Assembly (NCBI GenBank): GCA_025331445.1
Contig: JAIWNE010000091.1
Span: 1 to 64,000 of the forward strand
DNA length: 64,000 bases
Direction: 5' to 3'
Source: Blakeslea trispora
Taxonomy: Eukaryota > Mucoromycota > Mucoromycetes > Mucorales > Choanephoraceae
Notes under the pieces: generated by a model
What the model was told of the DNA's origin: nothing
Seen by the model: only the letters and a program-made list of their open reading frames with translations
Database searches by the model: none
Made by a program: the position numbers and the translations under genes
Shown here: positions 35,248 to 47,215 of the stretch, one piece after another
How the letters are laid out: every line of letters starts with the position of its first letter
How positions within the stretch are numbered: the stretch's first letter is position 1

Positions 35248-37484
35248 CTCACAAGATAAAAAGAGAAAATCGGATAAAAAAGAAATTTTTCTTTAGCGCT
35301 TTTCTATTTCGTTTTTTTTTGAAGACCGCGCAACTTTGGCTTATTTGAATCGCCGTTCAACGTACTTTTTAGACTGACAAAGCAATGTGGTTTCCTTTCA
35401 AGTCATGATTGAACTAAAACAAGACAGTTCAAAATATCAATGCAGACAATGAAGAAAACAAACATAGATGTTGATGAATGAGAAACTAAGCCGTATCAGC
35501 AACAAAGAGGGGTGCAACAATAAAGGAAGGACTTACTACAGACATGCCACTAGGATCTGCCTTTGTTTGCAGTCATACTAGAAATGGTATACGATTCCCA
35601 AATATTTGCGTGCTAAAAATGGAGTGTTTTCTGTCTTTTTGTTAGCACCATTATAACTTTATGTAGTGTCAAGCAAAGAATCAAGGTGTACGTTGATATA
35701 GACTAGTCTACACAAAGAAAAAACGACAATCAACATATCAGTCAATAACGGTTGTTGATCAGTAACGTGGTCAATCTGTTTTATGAGAGAGAAATCGTTT
35801 TCCCTTTCTTTTTGCTTTTTTTCTCTAATTGTTGACAACAATGAAGATTATATATACAAAGGTAACACAGACCACTTGTTATAATAATAGCTTTTGCTGT
35901 TGACTGCTTAAATGAATGTGTTGAATGTCTTTTGTTTATTTATGCAGAAAAGAGATTGTTCGGAAGAAAGGTGTTTCCTTTCTATCTTTCCAGAGATGGG
36001 GTAAGCCATCTATTCAAGAGTTTAAAAAAAAAGGATATGTGAGAACCAGAAAACTAAAGCAATTCTTACCCTCTAGACTTTATAAGTCGAGAGAGCCATA
36101 CATCATTTTTAGTATGACTGCGAAAATCGACACAAACCCAGTGGTATGCCCGTAGTAAAGTCTAAAGAGAATCGAATGGTAGAAAAATAACATTTGCAAA
36201 AAGGTCAGCACCAATAAAGAGCAAGCTTTAAATATTCTTTTTCTGTTCCATAGTTGATGTATTTTGATAACCCATTTATTTTCATATACATACAATAGTA
36301 CCCCGATTTATGCATAATATGATGTTCTTGAAATCTTATTCATATATCGGGTTGTTCGTTTTATGCATATTTCATAGTGAACTTTATGTTTTTTACCAAA
36401 CATCAAATTCTCGGAGTTTTGGATATTCATAAAACGAGGTACCACAGTGACAAAATGAAAGAGTAGTATCACTTGCAGGAAAAGTCAACTGATTCAGAAA
36501 GAAATGCTGTGTTTGTCCATGAAAGTCTTATGGGCACTCTATCATCAACCGTATGAGCTGTTTTCGCTAGTAAATCTACCTGTTTGTTTTCAGGATCTCG
36601 GGCAATGACAGATGTTGATCTTTGTACGATTTCTGAAAACCATATGGCGACGTCATAATTGCAAAGCTTATTTTCTATTGCCTGCAACAATAATGTGCCT
36701 GTCACCGACAAGAGAAGTCAAGAACTATGACTAGTCATTATCTGAATAGAATTGTTTGCTACCAAGCAATTAGTAATAGACTTGTTGTATTGGAAATAAG
36801 CTTGTTCACGCTAAATTTGTATTTTTGCTATTTTGAATCACTCATTATAGTTTGTTACATGCATCTCTAAACTTGTCTTTTTCTAAAAGTTACTTTAATC
36901 GAAATACCATGAATGAAAAGAGATGTTGCATTGATTATCCCTCACCTGAATGACATGTTCTCATTGGTGCGTCTTTATGGGTTGGTAGAACTAGCTTCAT
37001 CCTATTTCTCGATATTTGTATGTGCAAAACGAAAATCATCTCTCGATATTAAAGTTCTTTCCATTCAAAAAGAAAAAAATGATTGAGCGACAAGTCAAAA
37101 TAAACCGATGTTATTGTTTAACAATTGTTTTTTTTTGCCCGACTTTCATTTCTGGAAACTGAGTGATTTCAAGACTAAAAAGAAAAAAGAAACTCCTCTT
37201 TTTTTTTTTTTTTGCTTTTTTAGCATATTTTATAAGCGATATTTGCATACATACAACGCATACATATTTATATACGCATTTGCATACAGATAGAAGACAA
37301 GAAAAAAAATCAAAGAGAGAGAGAGAGAGAGAAGGGAGAAAACGAAGAAAGAAATAAATACACTCAGTTTTTTTTTCTTTGTTAAAAACAAAAAAATAGC
37401 TAAAAAGTGAGAGTTTAGAAAAACACACCGACACACACACATATTATACAAAGAATAACAGAAACAAGAAAATACACGCATAGC
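35248..37484. other. Intergenic, 2.2 kb with transposon relic
   Basis: The longest gene-free stretch before the right end. Holds the inverted-repeat relic at 36294-36448, a short ORF at 36469-36711 on minus of uncertain nature, and AC/GT and GA microsatellites near 37310-37440 just upstream of the SGNH gene. Confidence 0.55.
36294..36448. mobile_element. Short inverted-repeat element, pogo/Tc1-mariner-like MITE relic
   Basis: Ends read AGTACCCCGATTTATGCATA (from 36297) and, on the opposite strand from 36443, GGTACCTCGTTTTATGAATA; most positions match. An internal copy TCGTTTTATGCATA lies near 36353. The TACCTCG-TTTTAT terminus resembles pogo/Tigger ends. No transposase remains. Confidence 0.5.
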
Positions 37485-39206
37485 ATGCTGTGTCCTTACT
37501 TTATTTTGTTACTTATCTATACCTTGCTTGTTCTTGGCAAAGAGATATCTTTTCAGGACTCAAATATACATTACGTTGGTAGATGGCATGCTTCTTCTAA
37601 CCAAACCCAAAACGGCTGGCCCGGCGCTTATTTCAAAGTAGTACTAGAGCATACACGATCTATCAGTCTCCAACTAAGCAAGCCCACCTCATTACTTGTT
37701 CAACTCAACAACCAGCAGATTGCCTTTAGAAATACCTCTCGACTCGTCAACTTGTTTCCTAAAGGTCTAGAGCATGACGGCCCACATGAACTTGTCGTCG
37801 TAGCCACAGACGTGGATCCACAAGACATGTCCATTTGCTTACAAGCTATTTTGGTAGACGATACAGGTGTCACTGTCTCTTCTCCTTCTGTCACTGCACC
37901 TCTTGTCGAATTCGTTGGTCATGACCTCACTTTGGGGCTTGAAACGAGCCAAAACTTATTTTCTAGCTATGCTTGGCTCACAAGTGACCTACTCGGCTTA
38001 GAACATTCTCATATTGCCTATAAAAATGCAACACTGATTGATGGCATGGACACCAAATATTTTGACTGGTCTCTTGTCAAAGAGACTGGGATGCAACCAA
38101 ACACAGCTTCATCCGTCACCACACCTTGGAGTGTCGTCATCCTGTTGGGCGCTAATGATCAACAGACAGAGTATACCTCAGAAGAATATCTTCAAGTGCT
38201 CTGTAGTTTCTTGAATCGAATTCGTAAACGATTGAATGAGAATGCACCCATCTTTATTCTATCGGAACCATTGGGCGATATGTTTCGACCTTCTCAAGAG
38301 GCAGTCTCCAAAATGACCCACCAATTAGGGGATCAACATATTTATTTCATTGACACTACATCATGGCTACGCTATGGTCTTGACTATTATAAGGATAGTG
38401 TAAGTGTGAACGATTTCCGAAATGAGTATAGATATATAACACATTTTTTTTTTTTTTTACATTAGAGACACTTGACGGATGCTGGACATACTTTGCTGGC
38501 CAAAAAGTTGGCACCATTATTGCAAACAAAGTTAGCACACCCAAGAGATCCATTACCAGGACCTCCTCCAAACCCAAATCTGCCAGGTGATTGGCAGACA
38601 ATGGATGTAGGTCAAGAAAGCCGCATAGGCTTACCTGGTACAGTATCCGCTGACTCAGGCTCCACTTTTACTCTCTGGGGATCAGGCGCCGATATTGACA
38701 ATAGCGAAGATGCATTTCGGTTCGTTTATCAACCACTGGGTGCTCAGGGTGTCATTGAGGCCACTGTTCGATCCCATTCTGCTTTTGCCAAGTGTGCTAA
38801 AGCAGGCATCATGATCCGAGAACATTTGGGTCATGGCTCGCCTTTGATCATGCTGGGTATTTCACCCGCTGAAGGCATTTTTGTTCAAGTGAGATATGCA
38901 AACTTTCAATCTACTAAACTCATCAAAAAGATGAGAGCCTCTCCTCCTTATCGGTTACGTTTGATCCGACAGAAATCTCAAAACACATTTGAAGCACAGA
39001 CTCAACAACTTGATTCAGGCCAATGGGAAACCTTTGCCATTGTACCTCTTGTGTTGGCTCGTGACATTTACACAGGACTGGCTGTTACTAGCTGTGATAC
39101 TTCTGTTGTTAGTGTAGCTAAATTTACAGAAGTTGCATTGTATCACAGCTCTTCCTATGTTTACAGACCATCACCTCACTTCATTAATCAACAAATTAGC
39201 ATTTAA
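37485..39206 (+). CDS. Secreted SGNH-fold (CE2-like) protein with C-terminal DUF1349/LamG-like domain; catalytic Ser missing
   Basis: Exons 37485-38399 and 38466-39206 give 551 residues. A signal peptide (MLCPYFILLLIYTLLVLG) leads to a jelly-roll domain (YVGRWHASSNQTQNGWPGAYF) like that of CE2 esterases, then an SGNH fold. Block I reads VEFVGHDLTLG (residues 141-151): family members have G-D-S here, but Asp147 replaces Ser. Block III (LLGANDQ, residues 220-226) and block V (DSRHLTDAGH, Asp304/His307) are intact. The C-terminal half (GSGADIDNSEDAFRFVYQPL, CAKAGIMIRE) matches a module common in bacterial secreted enzymes, DUF1349/concanavalin-like, presumed sugar-binding. The protein is thus probably a non-catalytic carbohydrate binder, or uses a shifted nucleophile. 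The intron falls exactly in the DxxH motif. Confidence 0.85.
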
Positions 39207-39366
39207 CAATAAATATACCAAACGCAGACTATATACTTTCAACTGCAAGATTCAGATCGTTTTTTTCTTTTTATATGTATAATAACATGGTGTATACATA
39301 TGTTTATATGCATACATTAAGCAAAAAAAAAAAGAAGAAGAAAAAAAAGGGGGGAATAGAAGAACA

Positions 39367-40581
39367 TTATTGCTGTTTCTTTTGCTTGTTAACGGAGCCT
39401 TCAAAACGAAGAGGGGTTTGAATGCCAACCAACCAAGTAATACCTGTACCAGCAATAAACATGAATAGGAAAACAACACCAAGAACCATAAAGACACCAG
39501 GTGTAAACAATTGGTACTTTTTAAAGATAGGCAAAGCTTGTGTAGTTTGAGGAGCACGGCGTCTTAAAGTTTGGCTAGAAGAAGACTAAGCAATATCATA
39601 TCAGTATCTACCTTTCCTTGTTCTATTTCTCTTTTATAAGAATATTTTTACCTTGGAAGAGCTTGAAGTATAGATGACTACATAATCATCAGCAACTTCT
39701 TGCTTGATAGCATCGATTACTTGATCCAACAAGTTGCCTAAACACAGTTAATTTGCTCAGTCCTGTCCCTTTCTTTCTCTCTCTTGCTCTGTTTACTATC
39801 TGTACTCTCACATGTTACTTACTGTTTTGTACAAGCACATCAACATCATTGTTAGAAGAAGGAAGAGGTACAACGGCAACAACAGGAGTATCCTTTGTAA
39901 CAAAATCTTCATGCGTGGTAGCTATAATTAGAAAAAAAAAAGGCAACGCGTTAATAAACATCATTCAATGTCATTTATCAAAAAGACTTACTGGAAGGAT
40001 CTAAAGTGGATACGGCAGCATTGCATTGACTAGCAATTTGCTTTGCAACTTGCTCAACATCAACACCATTGGAAATGTATTTGATTTGAGTACGAGTGGT
40101 AGCTTCCAGGTGGTGCTCCTAGAATGAATCATAAATGAGTACAGCTAAAATACGCGTTTATAGCCTATTACCTTCAATTGGCTAAAAGCATTCTCATATC
40201 CATGACGAGCCAAAGTTGTACTTTGAATCTAATATTACTCTAAATTACTATTCTGTCCTCTATCCCAATCATAATATAACAAAGTACCTCGGGTTGGTTG
40301 ACGAGAGTGATGACTTTGGCAGAACAGATATCCGAGGACAAGGATGACAAAATAGCTGAAGTGGCATCGGAACTGCTGAGGACTAGTTGGTTGCTAGATT
40401 TGGCATTGTCTACAATGTAGCTAACATGAATGTGAATAAGCTTTAGTCAAAACTTGGCTTTTGTTCTGTTTTTTTTTCTTTACTTTTTAGGAGACCACAT
40501 AAGGCAAGGTACACTGGAAGCCTCATAGGCCGATACAGCACAGGCTAAAGAAAATAAGGTTGCAGTAGCAAGAAGCTTCAT
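39367..40581 (-). CDS. V-ATPase assembly protein, Voa1/Big1/Ac45-like
   Basis: Seven exons: 40581-40484, 40420-40288, 40228-40172, 40118-39992, 39921-39823, 39737-39652, 39585-39367; 272 residues. A signal peptide (MKLLATATLFSLACAVSA) precedes a lumenal domain beginning YEASSVPCLMWSPKN. A TLRRRAPQ dibasic site is followed by the Ac45/VOA1 transmembrane module: FKKYQLFTPGVFMVLGVV, then FLFMFIAGTGITWL. The last four residues, KKQQ, form a KKXX ER-retrieval signal, as expected for an ER-resident Vo assembly factor like yeast Voa1. Big1, a related fungal protein, affects cell-wall glucan. Which of the two roles applies cannot be told from sequence alone. Confidence 0.88.
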
Positions 40582-41672
40582 TGTGTCGACAATCAGTCTA
40601 TTAAAAAAAAAAAAAAGAGAGAGAGTTGAAACAAGGAGATACTTGAAAATGCACACCTTCAAATTGCATCTCTCTCACTTTTTTTTTTTTTTTTCAAATC
40701 TCAGTTTCACAAACAGTTCTGACTGGAAAATTATGCTTTCATTCTGTTAAGCGCCTGTTTGGTAGAGAAGGAGAACAATAAACATAACAATAAACAGAGA
40801 TGTTTTCTTTTGTCAGTAAGAAACCTTCAAGATCATGCTTTCTGTTATTTCGTATAAAAACACATTATCATGGGAGGCATAACGAAACGATAAAGACAGT
40901 TTAAATCAAACCAAATGCAGACAATAAAGGCCATTCAAATACACTCTTTCTTATTTTACTGCGAATTCTCTATAGTCGATATTTTTTTTTTCATTGTAAA
41001 GCAAATATCAATTTAGAACACTCAAATTCGTAAACGCATCATAAGAGTGTGAAACTTTGAGGTGACAAAAATATAAACAAAAAAAGTTACTTCCACCTTA
41101 AGACAAGGAAAGAGTGAATCTATGGCCTTGTATTTTAAACCTGGTAGAAATCATGTTTACGCCAGCTCAAAATGGAATTGAAGGCAGCCAAACTCATTTG
41201 AATGAAATGTCTTGTTTATTCAAGAAAGTATCCATATTCTCCAGACATGTTACTCTTATATACTCTTAAATGGAACAGTATTTAAGCGCTTGAAGCGATG
41301 ATAAGTTCAAAGGAATTGCCTTTGAATATTCTTAAATCGAACGAGTTACTGTTAGTAAACATGTATCTAACAAAGTAGTAATAACATCTTTTTGTTACTA
41401 AACTTTAACAAGCAAAATAGTGCCAATGATAATAAGAAATCTGCAGTTTCAAACACTTATTGCATGATTCCCCCCCCCTCCAAAATTACGTTATCAACTG
41501 TTTGTTTGCTGGATCACTTTTTGCTTACAAATCATTCTTTGATTAATAATAGGACTGTCATTTTATGTATGCAGTGTATGAAATCAATGTCTTTAGTCTG
41601 AGAGAAATAAATAAATAAAGAGAAACCAAAGAAAAAGAATGTGAGTGGATGCATGGTATAGGTTGCTTTCAT
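40582..41672. other. Intergenic, with dispersed repeat copy B
   Basis: Upstream of the Voa1-like gene and downstream of the cyclin gene. Apart from the repeat at 41261-41355, only homopolymer runs and short ORFs are seen. Confidence 0.6.
41261..41355 (+). repeat. Dispersed degenerate coding repeat, copy B
   Basis: Shares TACTCTTA.A, AGCGCTTGAAGCGAT, AAGTTCAAAGGA and CTTAAATCGA.CGA with copies A and C. The frame has a stop before ALEAMISSKE, so this copy is not functional. Confidence 0.6.
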
Positions 41673-42699
41673 TTATTCATCATCCATTTCGTCATCGCCT
41701 TCGTCTGCTGAGGTATAATCGGACTGAACTGTCTCCGTTTGTTTGTTACTATCTTGATAGGTATGGGCCCATCGAACAAGAAGTGATGGATCTTGAACAG
41801 ATAGATCATAGTTCAGAAAGAACAAAAACTCTTTCTCCATGCGTGCTATCCTCTTGTTACGATCTTGAATAGCAGAGTTCTCTAGAGGTGTATTATTTTG
41901 GTTGTGTTTAGATGGTTGAGTATTTTTGGCAATTATGGTATCATTATTGTGGCTCTGTTGGTCTGAATTTGTATTGCTGTAAAAGCGAGGTGGTGAATTA
42001 GGTGGTGTGATAGGTGAAGCATAGTTTGACAGAGGTTTTCGCATGTTTGTATAGATGATCAATCGAAGACTATCATGAATGTATTTGGATGCCATGATGA
42101 AAGCGACCATGATCATTCGAGATCCACATCCAGGTGTTCCTTTTAAACTACGGTATCGCTATTATTATTTTAGTAAAATTGAGAAACGTCGGATTTGTTC
42201 GATTTTTACCTTATTTAATCGTTCAACATAGCTTATTGCAATCAGCAGAGTCACACTTGGACAGATGGTTGGTGTGGATACTGAATTCGAACAGAACTTC
42301 TGAAGTGAAACTTCAAAGGGTTCATCTGTGTCAATGCCTGTTGTATCGAGTAAATTGTTCATCATATAGTAGAGTTGTTGTACTTTCTCTTGACATGGTT
42401 TATTTTCCCATGCTTGGGATACAAACAATGCTAAATGAGCTTGTAATAAATATAAATGAGTAAGCTGCCACCCAACAAGGCCTTTTTTTTTCTCTATTCT
42501 TTTTACCTATACATTTCTTATTCAGCTTTTGTCGTCTATTCAACTCAATAGCTCGCAATAGTTCAAGTGCCTGGCTATGTCCGAATGAATGGGATTTGAG
42601 ATCCTTTTCGGGATGGTTGGATTCAAGTTGTTGTCTTTTATAAGGACAAGGTACTGTACGGTCATTGAGTTTACGTTTTCGGCAAAGATTTGATCTCAT
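41673..42699 (-). CDS. PCL/Pho80-type cyclin
   Basis: Exons 42699-42507, 42439-42210 and 42158-41673 give 302 residues. The cyclin box reads TLLIAISYVERLNK, then RYRSLKGTPGCGSRMIMVAFIMASKYIHD and the helix RIARMEKEFLFFLNYDLSV; the MAxxxAxKY pattern and ...EFLxxLxxxLxV spacing are typical of cyclins that bind Pho85/CDK5-like kinases. Between them lie an Asn/Gln/Pro-rich insert (SPITPPNSPPRFYSN) and, at the C-terminus, an acidic tail (DYTSADEGDDEMDDE). The N-terminus contains KRKLNDR, a possible nuclear signal. Such cyclins control cell cycle, polarity or phosphate response; which one is unknown. All introns close in phase, and the exon 3 start at 42158 restores the SLKGTPGC loop. Confidence 0.85.
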
Positions 42700-43809
42700 G
42701 AATTTTGTGTATTTTGTTTTATTTTTTGATTTAATAATAATAAAAAAGAAAAAAAAAGACAGAAAGAAAATAAAAAAAAAAGCTTATATCTATTTATTTA
42801 ATAAGTGTTGACTATAGCGATAATTTTTTAAAAAAAAAAAGCTGCTTAAATAAATTTACCGTGCCTTTGCATGATTGCTTGGATTTATAATCAATAATTA
42901 AAATGACCAATACCCTCCTCGGTGACCTGAATTTGGATGACTTCTCATCTTCCACCAATGTTTTTCGATTTCTTGCTGACTTTCAATTTAGACACTAGTT
43001 TTAGTAATTAGATCCTACCACCTGGAAACCATAGTGACAAGCTACACTAACCAGATCAAGTAATACGAAAAAGACAAATTGGTTTAAATAAACAGAAAAT
43101 GAGCTACGTAAAAAAAAAGGGCTTGTTTCGTTGAATTATCCGTCAACAGATTGGTAAATTGGAAGTGGAGCTGATTAATCAATTCGATGACTGTATTGGT
43201 AGGCAATTGAATTTTCTCTTTTTTTTTAAAAAAAAAAAAAGAGCCCAAAAGTTAGGTAAATTCATCATGGTTTATGGCAACACAAGTAAATCAGTAGATA
43301 ACGCGTTGATGATTGCCATTGCATGCTTTTTCATTGACCATGTTATAGAGATCCAAGCAGTTTTTTTTGGGGGGAAACAGATAAAGAAATTCACATCATT
43401 ACACAAAGTGTTGAGGAGCACAAATAACTTGGACAGAAGCAATGATTTCTTCATCATTTGTAAAGAATTACAAAGTTGGGATATGATTCGTTTGATCGTC
43501 ACGGAACTTTCTAGTATTGCATCGTAAGCAGGAACAATCATCAGCAGATAAAATAAAGGGCGAGAGTCTATCTAGATAAATTCTTTCATGAGCAACTAAG
43601 CCAAACTCCACGGATTTTCTTTTGCCGAAACCCTCCCTCTTTTCCCGTTTGGCTCAAAATCATTAAAAGCGTCCATTCTTTGTTTTCCTGCCAAGCTCAA
43701 GTATAAAACAGAGTTGTAAGTTGGTTGGACTGAAAAACACTGTATTTCCCCCCTTTTTTTGTGCCTGGATAGCCTATGTACTTTTATTTTTCTAATTGTC
43801 TATTCTAAT
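42700..43809. other. Intergenic, with possible gene remnant
   Basis: Includes A/T runs, a 32-codon ORF (42903-42998, MTNTLLGDLNLDDF) with coding-like composition and no clear splice site, and the candidate at 43159-43527. Confidence 0.5.
43159..43527 (+). pseudogene. Possible small gene or decayed exon pair, unknown
   Basis: The frame MEVELINQFDDCI is followed by an intron-like stretch (GTAGGC donor, T/A runs, GTTAG acceptor at about 43253) and then GKFIMVYGNTSKSVDNALMI through IRLIVTELSSIAS. Residue use looks more like protein than chance, but there is no recognised domain and no supporting context. It may be a relic of a mobile or multi-copy gene. Confidence 0.3.
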
Positions 43810-46706
43810 TCAACTATCCATCGTTTTCATGTTATATTTGCGTTTTGCGTATTTCATCAAAACCACCATCGCTGCAGGAGTCATTCCTTCAATTCGCTTT
43901 GCAGCGCCCTATTGACAAGAAAAAAAGAAGGTCAATACATGATCAAAAGAAGAAACGACAAGGACTAACCAATGTCTCGGGTCGAACAGTTGCTAATTTA
44001 TGTCTGACTTCGTTCGAAAGCTGGTCCATTCTACAGTTAAAAAAAAAAAAAAAGTAAGCCAAGAAGCTCTCAGTTTACTAAATGATAATCTCTTACTGTA
44101 AATAGTCTAAATTGATATCCAAGCCTAAATGTTCATCTCTCTTGAGTGATTCGACTTCAATCTCTTGACGCTTCAAAAAAGGCTTATAACGTCCTATTGG
44201 AAAAAAAAATAGGTAAATTATCATTTGCTTTTCTTCGTCTTGAACTTTGTGGGAGGGGTGTTACCTTCAATCATGATACGCTCTTGTAAAGTAGGATCTA
44301 AATGCTTGATTTCAGGTATTAATGCTTCAAATTGATCTATCGTTACGTTGGGCCATGTCAAGAGATCCAAACCACTAGGGAAAAAAAACAAAAGAGTCAA
44401 ATGGAAAGAAACAGATGAACTCGAAATAAAAAGAAAAAAGTGTACCTTCTCAATATACCATTATCGTTCATTAAACTATTAGAAGGTCTTGTACTGGGAC
44501 GAATGTTGTGTTCTGACCAACGCTTAGCAGACATTTTTAAGTCTTGCAAAGCATTCATAGCAGATTGTAGAGCAGTAGAAGATGATGTGTAATGCGCCCA
44601 TCTAGATTCACAAACCACACCTGCTTCATAACCTATTATTTCAAGTGTAAAGATCAGTAAAAGATGAATGAAGTTGCATTAGTGAAAGATGGTTTACCTT
44701 TCTTTGTTAATCTTGTATCTGCATTATCAGCACGTAACAAAAGTCGATATTCTGATCGAGCTGTAAATACACGATAAGGTTCTTCAACACCTTTCGTAAT
44801 AAGATCATCGATCAAGACACCGATATAAGCATCAGATCTGTCAAGAATAAAAGGCGATTTTCCCTGAGCATGCAAACCGGCATTGATACCTGCCATAATG
44901 CCTTGTGCTGCTGCTTCTTCATATCCTGTTGTACCATTGATCTGTCCAGCCAAAAACAAGCCGCTAATGCGTTTCGTCTCAAGCGTTGACTTGAGCTCTC
45001 TTGGGTCTATATGATCATATTCAACACCATAAGCTACACAAAATATGCATGAGTATACTAATCAAGACCATGTCAACTTTGATATATACATATGTTTCTT
45101 ACCTGGCTTAAGCATCTCTACGTTTTCCAGGCCTTTGATCATTCTTAAAAAGTTGACCTGTACATCTTCAGGCATCGTATTGGAAATGCCATTAGGATAA
45201 ACGATGTGGGTATCCAGACCTTCTGGTTCGAGCCAAATGTTGTGTGCTTCTTTTGTTCTAAAACGCTTTATTTTTGACTCCAATGAAGGACAGTAGCGAG
45301 GGCCTTTGACTGTTTCTCTAATATGGATACTTTGATCAAAATGATCCTCTATATACCGATGTACTTTTTCATTTGTCCGTGTTTGGTGACAAAGGATTTG
45401 GTTGTCCTTTTAAAGAGGGAGTGTGAGTACGTTACCCTTATTTGGATCTAATTCTGATCAAACTTACAGCATGAGGTACTATCTTGTTCAAGTAAGAAAA
45501 TGGTGAAGGTGGATTATCGCCTTCTTGTACAATTAATCCTCTGTAGTCGATTGTTCTTCCATCTAGACGCGCAGGTGTGCCTACATGATTCTTATTTTAG
45601 ACTTTTTCGCTCTCTCTCTCTCTTGTTTGATTTCTACCTGTCTTTAATCGTGCCAATTTAAAGCCAGCAGATCGCAGTGAGTTTGACAGACCAATGGAAG
45701 GGTTTTCACCTATTCTACCAGCTGGCCATGTCTTCAAACCTTAGATATCAATAGATGGATTTAGTCACTGATATCAATGCAGTATTTGTTCTTGTGCTTT
45801 ACCTAGATGAATCTCTCCTCCCAAGAAGGTGCCTGTAGTAATGACTACGTTGGGTGCTCGGATAACCTGACCATTTTCTGTTTTGAAGTTAGCCTTTCTT
45901 TTCTTTTCTTTTCTGTGCTTCCTTACCCAATTTTACTCCTTTAACTAACTGCGAAGCACCTTTCTTTACCATTTGCTGATGCTCTGATTCGCTCATACCA
46001 TCATTTAATACAAGATCTGATACACTGCCTGCCTGAATAGTAAGATTGGGATAATTCTCGAGGAATTCATGTAGATGTTTCTTATAGAGCTTTCGATCGA
46101 TCTGCGCTCTAGGTCCCTATAGATGCTTGAATGGCTTAGATTGTTCAAAGTTTACTTGTGTGCACAACAATTTCTTACATAAACTGCAGGTCCTTTTGAT
46201 TTGTTCAACACTTTGAATTGAATGCCAGCAAGATCTACAACAATGCAATTCCTTAGCAAAAAAGAAAAATCGGCATAGACCTCTGTTTTTTTTTCTACCT
46301 GAGATACGACCACAAACACCATCCAATGCATCAATTTCTCGAACAAGAACACCTTTGCCTACACCTCCAAAGGAAGGATTACAAGACATTTCACCTAGAA
46401 TTGCAATTGTTTAGTTTTACTTTTTTCTTTGTTCTCTGCAGATTTCTTTTGACAACTCAATCTACCAATTGTATTGACATTCTGTGTCAACAGTAAGGTT
46501 TTTGCCCCTGAGCGAGCAGCAGCAGTACAAGCCTCTGTGCCTGCATGTCCACCACCAATAACAATAACGTCGAAATCGTAAGTGCTCGGAGTCGCATTCG
46601 TCACGATCGCCTGTCGAGAAGCTGCAGCAGTATGAAAGGTAGCTGATCGGTAAGTACAGCGAGTGATCAGTCTTGTTGTCTGTCTTGATCGTATGTGACA
46701 GTACAT
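43810..46706 (-). CDS. MTO1: Mitochondrial tRNA uridine-34 modifier MTO1 (GidA/MnmG family)
   Basis: Fourteen exons: 46706-46466, 46394-46299, 46234-46179, 46116-45927, 45877-45803, 45739-45638, 45580-45468, 45406-45103, 45033-44698, 44632-44446, 44374-44265, 44193-44097, 44030-43970, 43908-43810; 688 residues. The start at 46706 gives a basic mitochondrial presequence ([20 protein letters not shown]); an upstream in-frame ATG exists but would spoil it. The FAD Rossmann motif [30 protein letters not shown], the GidA signatures [12 protein letters not shown] and [16 protein letters not shown], and the C-terminal LSNEVRHKL and [11 protein letters not shown] helices are all present. With Mss1/GTPBP3 the enzyme adds a taurinomethyl- or cmnm-type group to U34 of mitochondrial tRNAs using FAD and folate. 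Confidence 0.95.
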
Positions 46707-47215
46707 TGTTGATAAAGTAAAATTATCGAAAAAAAAAAAGAAAAGATTCGGCTTGAAACCAGCAAAATCGGTTGAGTTTAAAGTAGAATCAACCAATCGA
46801 TTTGAATCACTCTATTCCGAGAGAGAGTAGAGACAAAGGCACAGCAATTTTTGGGATTTTTCACCCACTATTTGAAAAGCACATGAGATAGGCTATAAAA
46901 TATGACAAATTTGACAATAGATCCATTTGTTTAGACTCTATCATATAATGCTTGTACTTGATGTGTTGATAAGCAAAACACATCTGTATGATCAAGCAAG
47001 TCAATCCTGTCATTGTTTTGGCTTGATCTTTATCTTAATTTTACTGCCTTTAAACTTGATGTCATGGTTAAATGGAATTTTCAACTTGCTGTAGCTGTTA
47101 TCCAAAAAGTGCTGCAATCTGAGCTTCAATGTCTATTTAATGCTGTTTCAGTTTATCCTGAACTTTTCTTTGCTTTTTCCTTGCTTTTTGTTCTTTTGAC
47201 TTGGCCGAAGTAGTT
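46707..47215. other. Intergenic between divergent MTO1 and VPS13
   Basis: A 509-bp shared upstream region. The 66-codon ORF at 47013-47213 has no family support. Confidence 0.6.

Noticed and set aside
36469..36711. 80-codon minus ORF with DLLAKTA, thought of as a retroelement RNase H end
   Set aside because: Only a few residues match and the catalytic residues expected upstream are not seen.
45190..45240. GGTTCGAG resembling a tRNA T-arm
   Set aside because: It lies inside the MTO1 coding frame and no acceptor stem or D-arm fits.
47013..47213. 66-codon plus ORF just before VPS13
   Set aside because: Ends where VPS13 begins, is hydrophobic and low complexity, and the chorein start at 47216 explains the coding signal.
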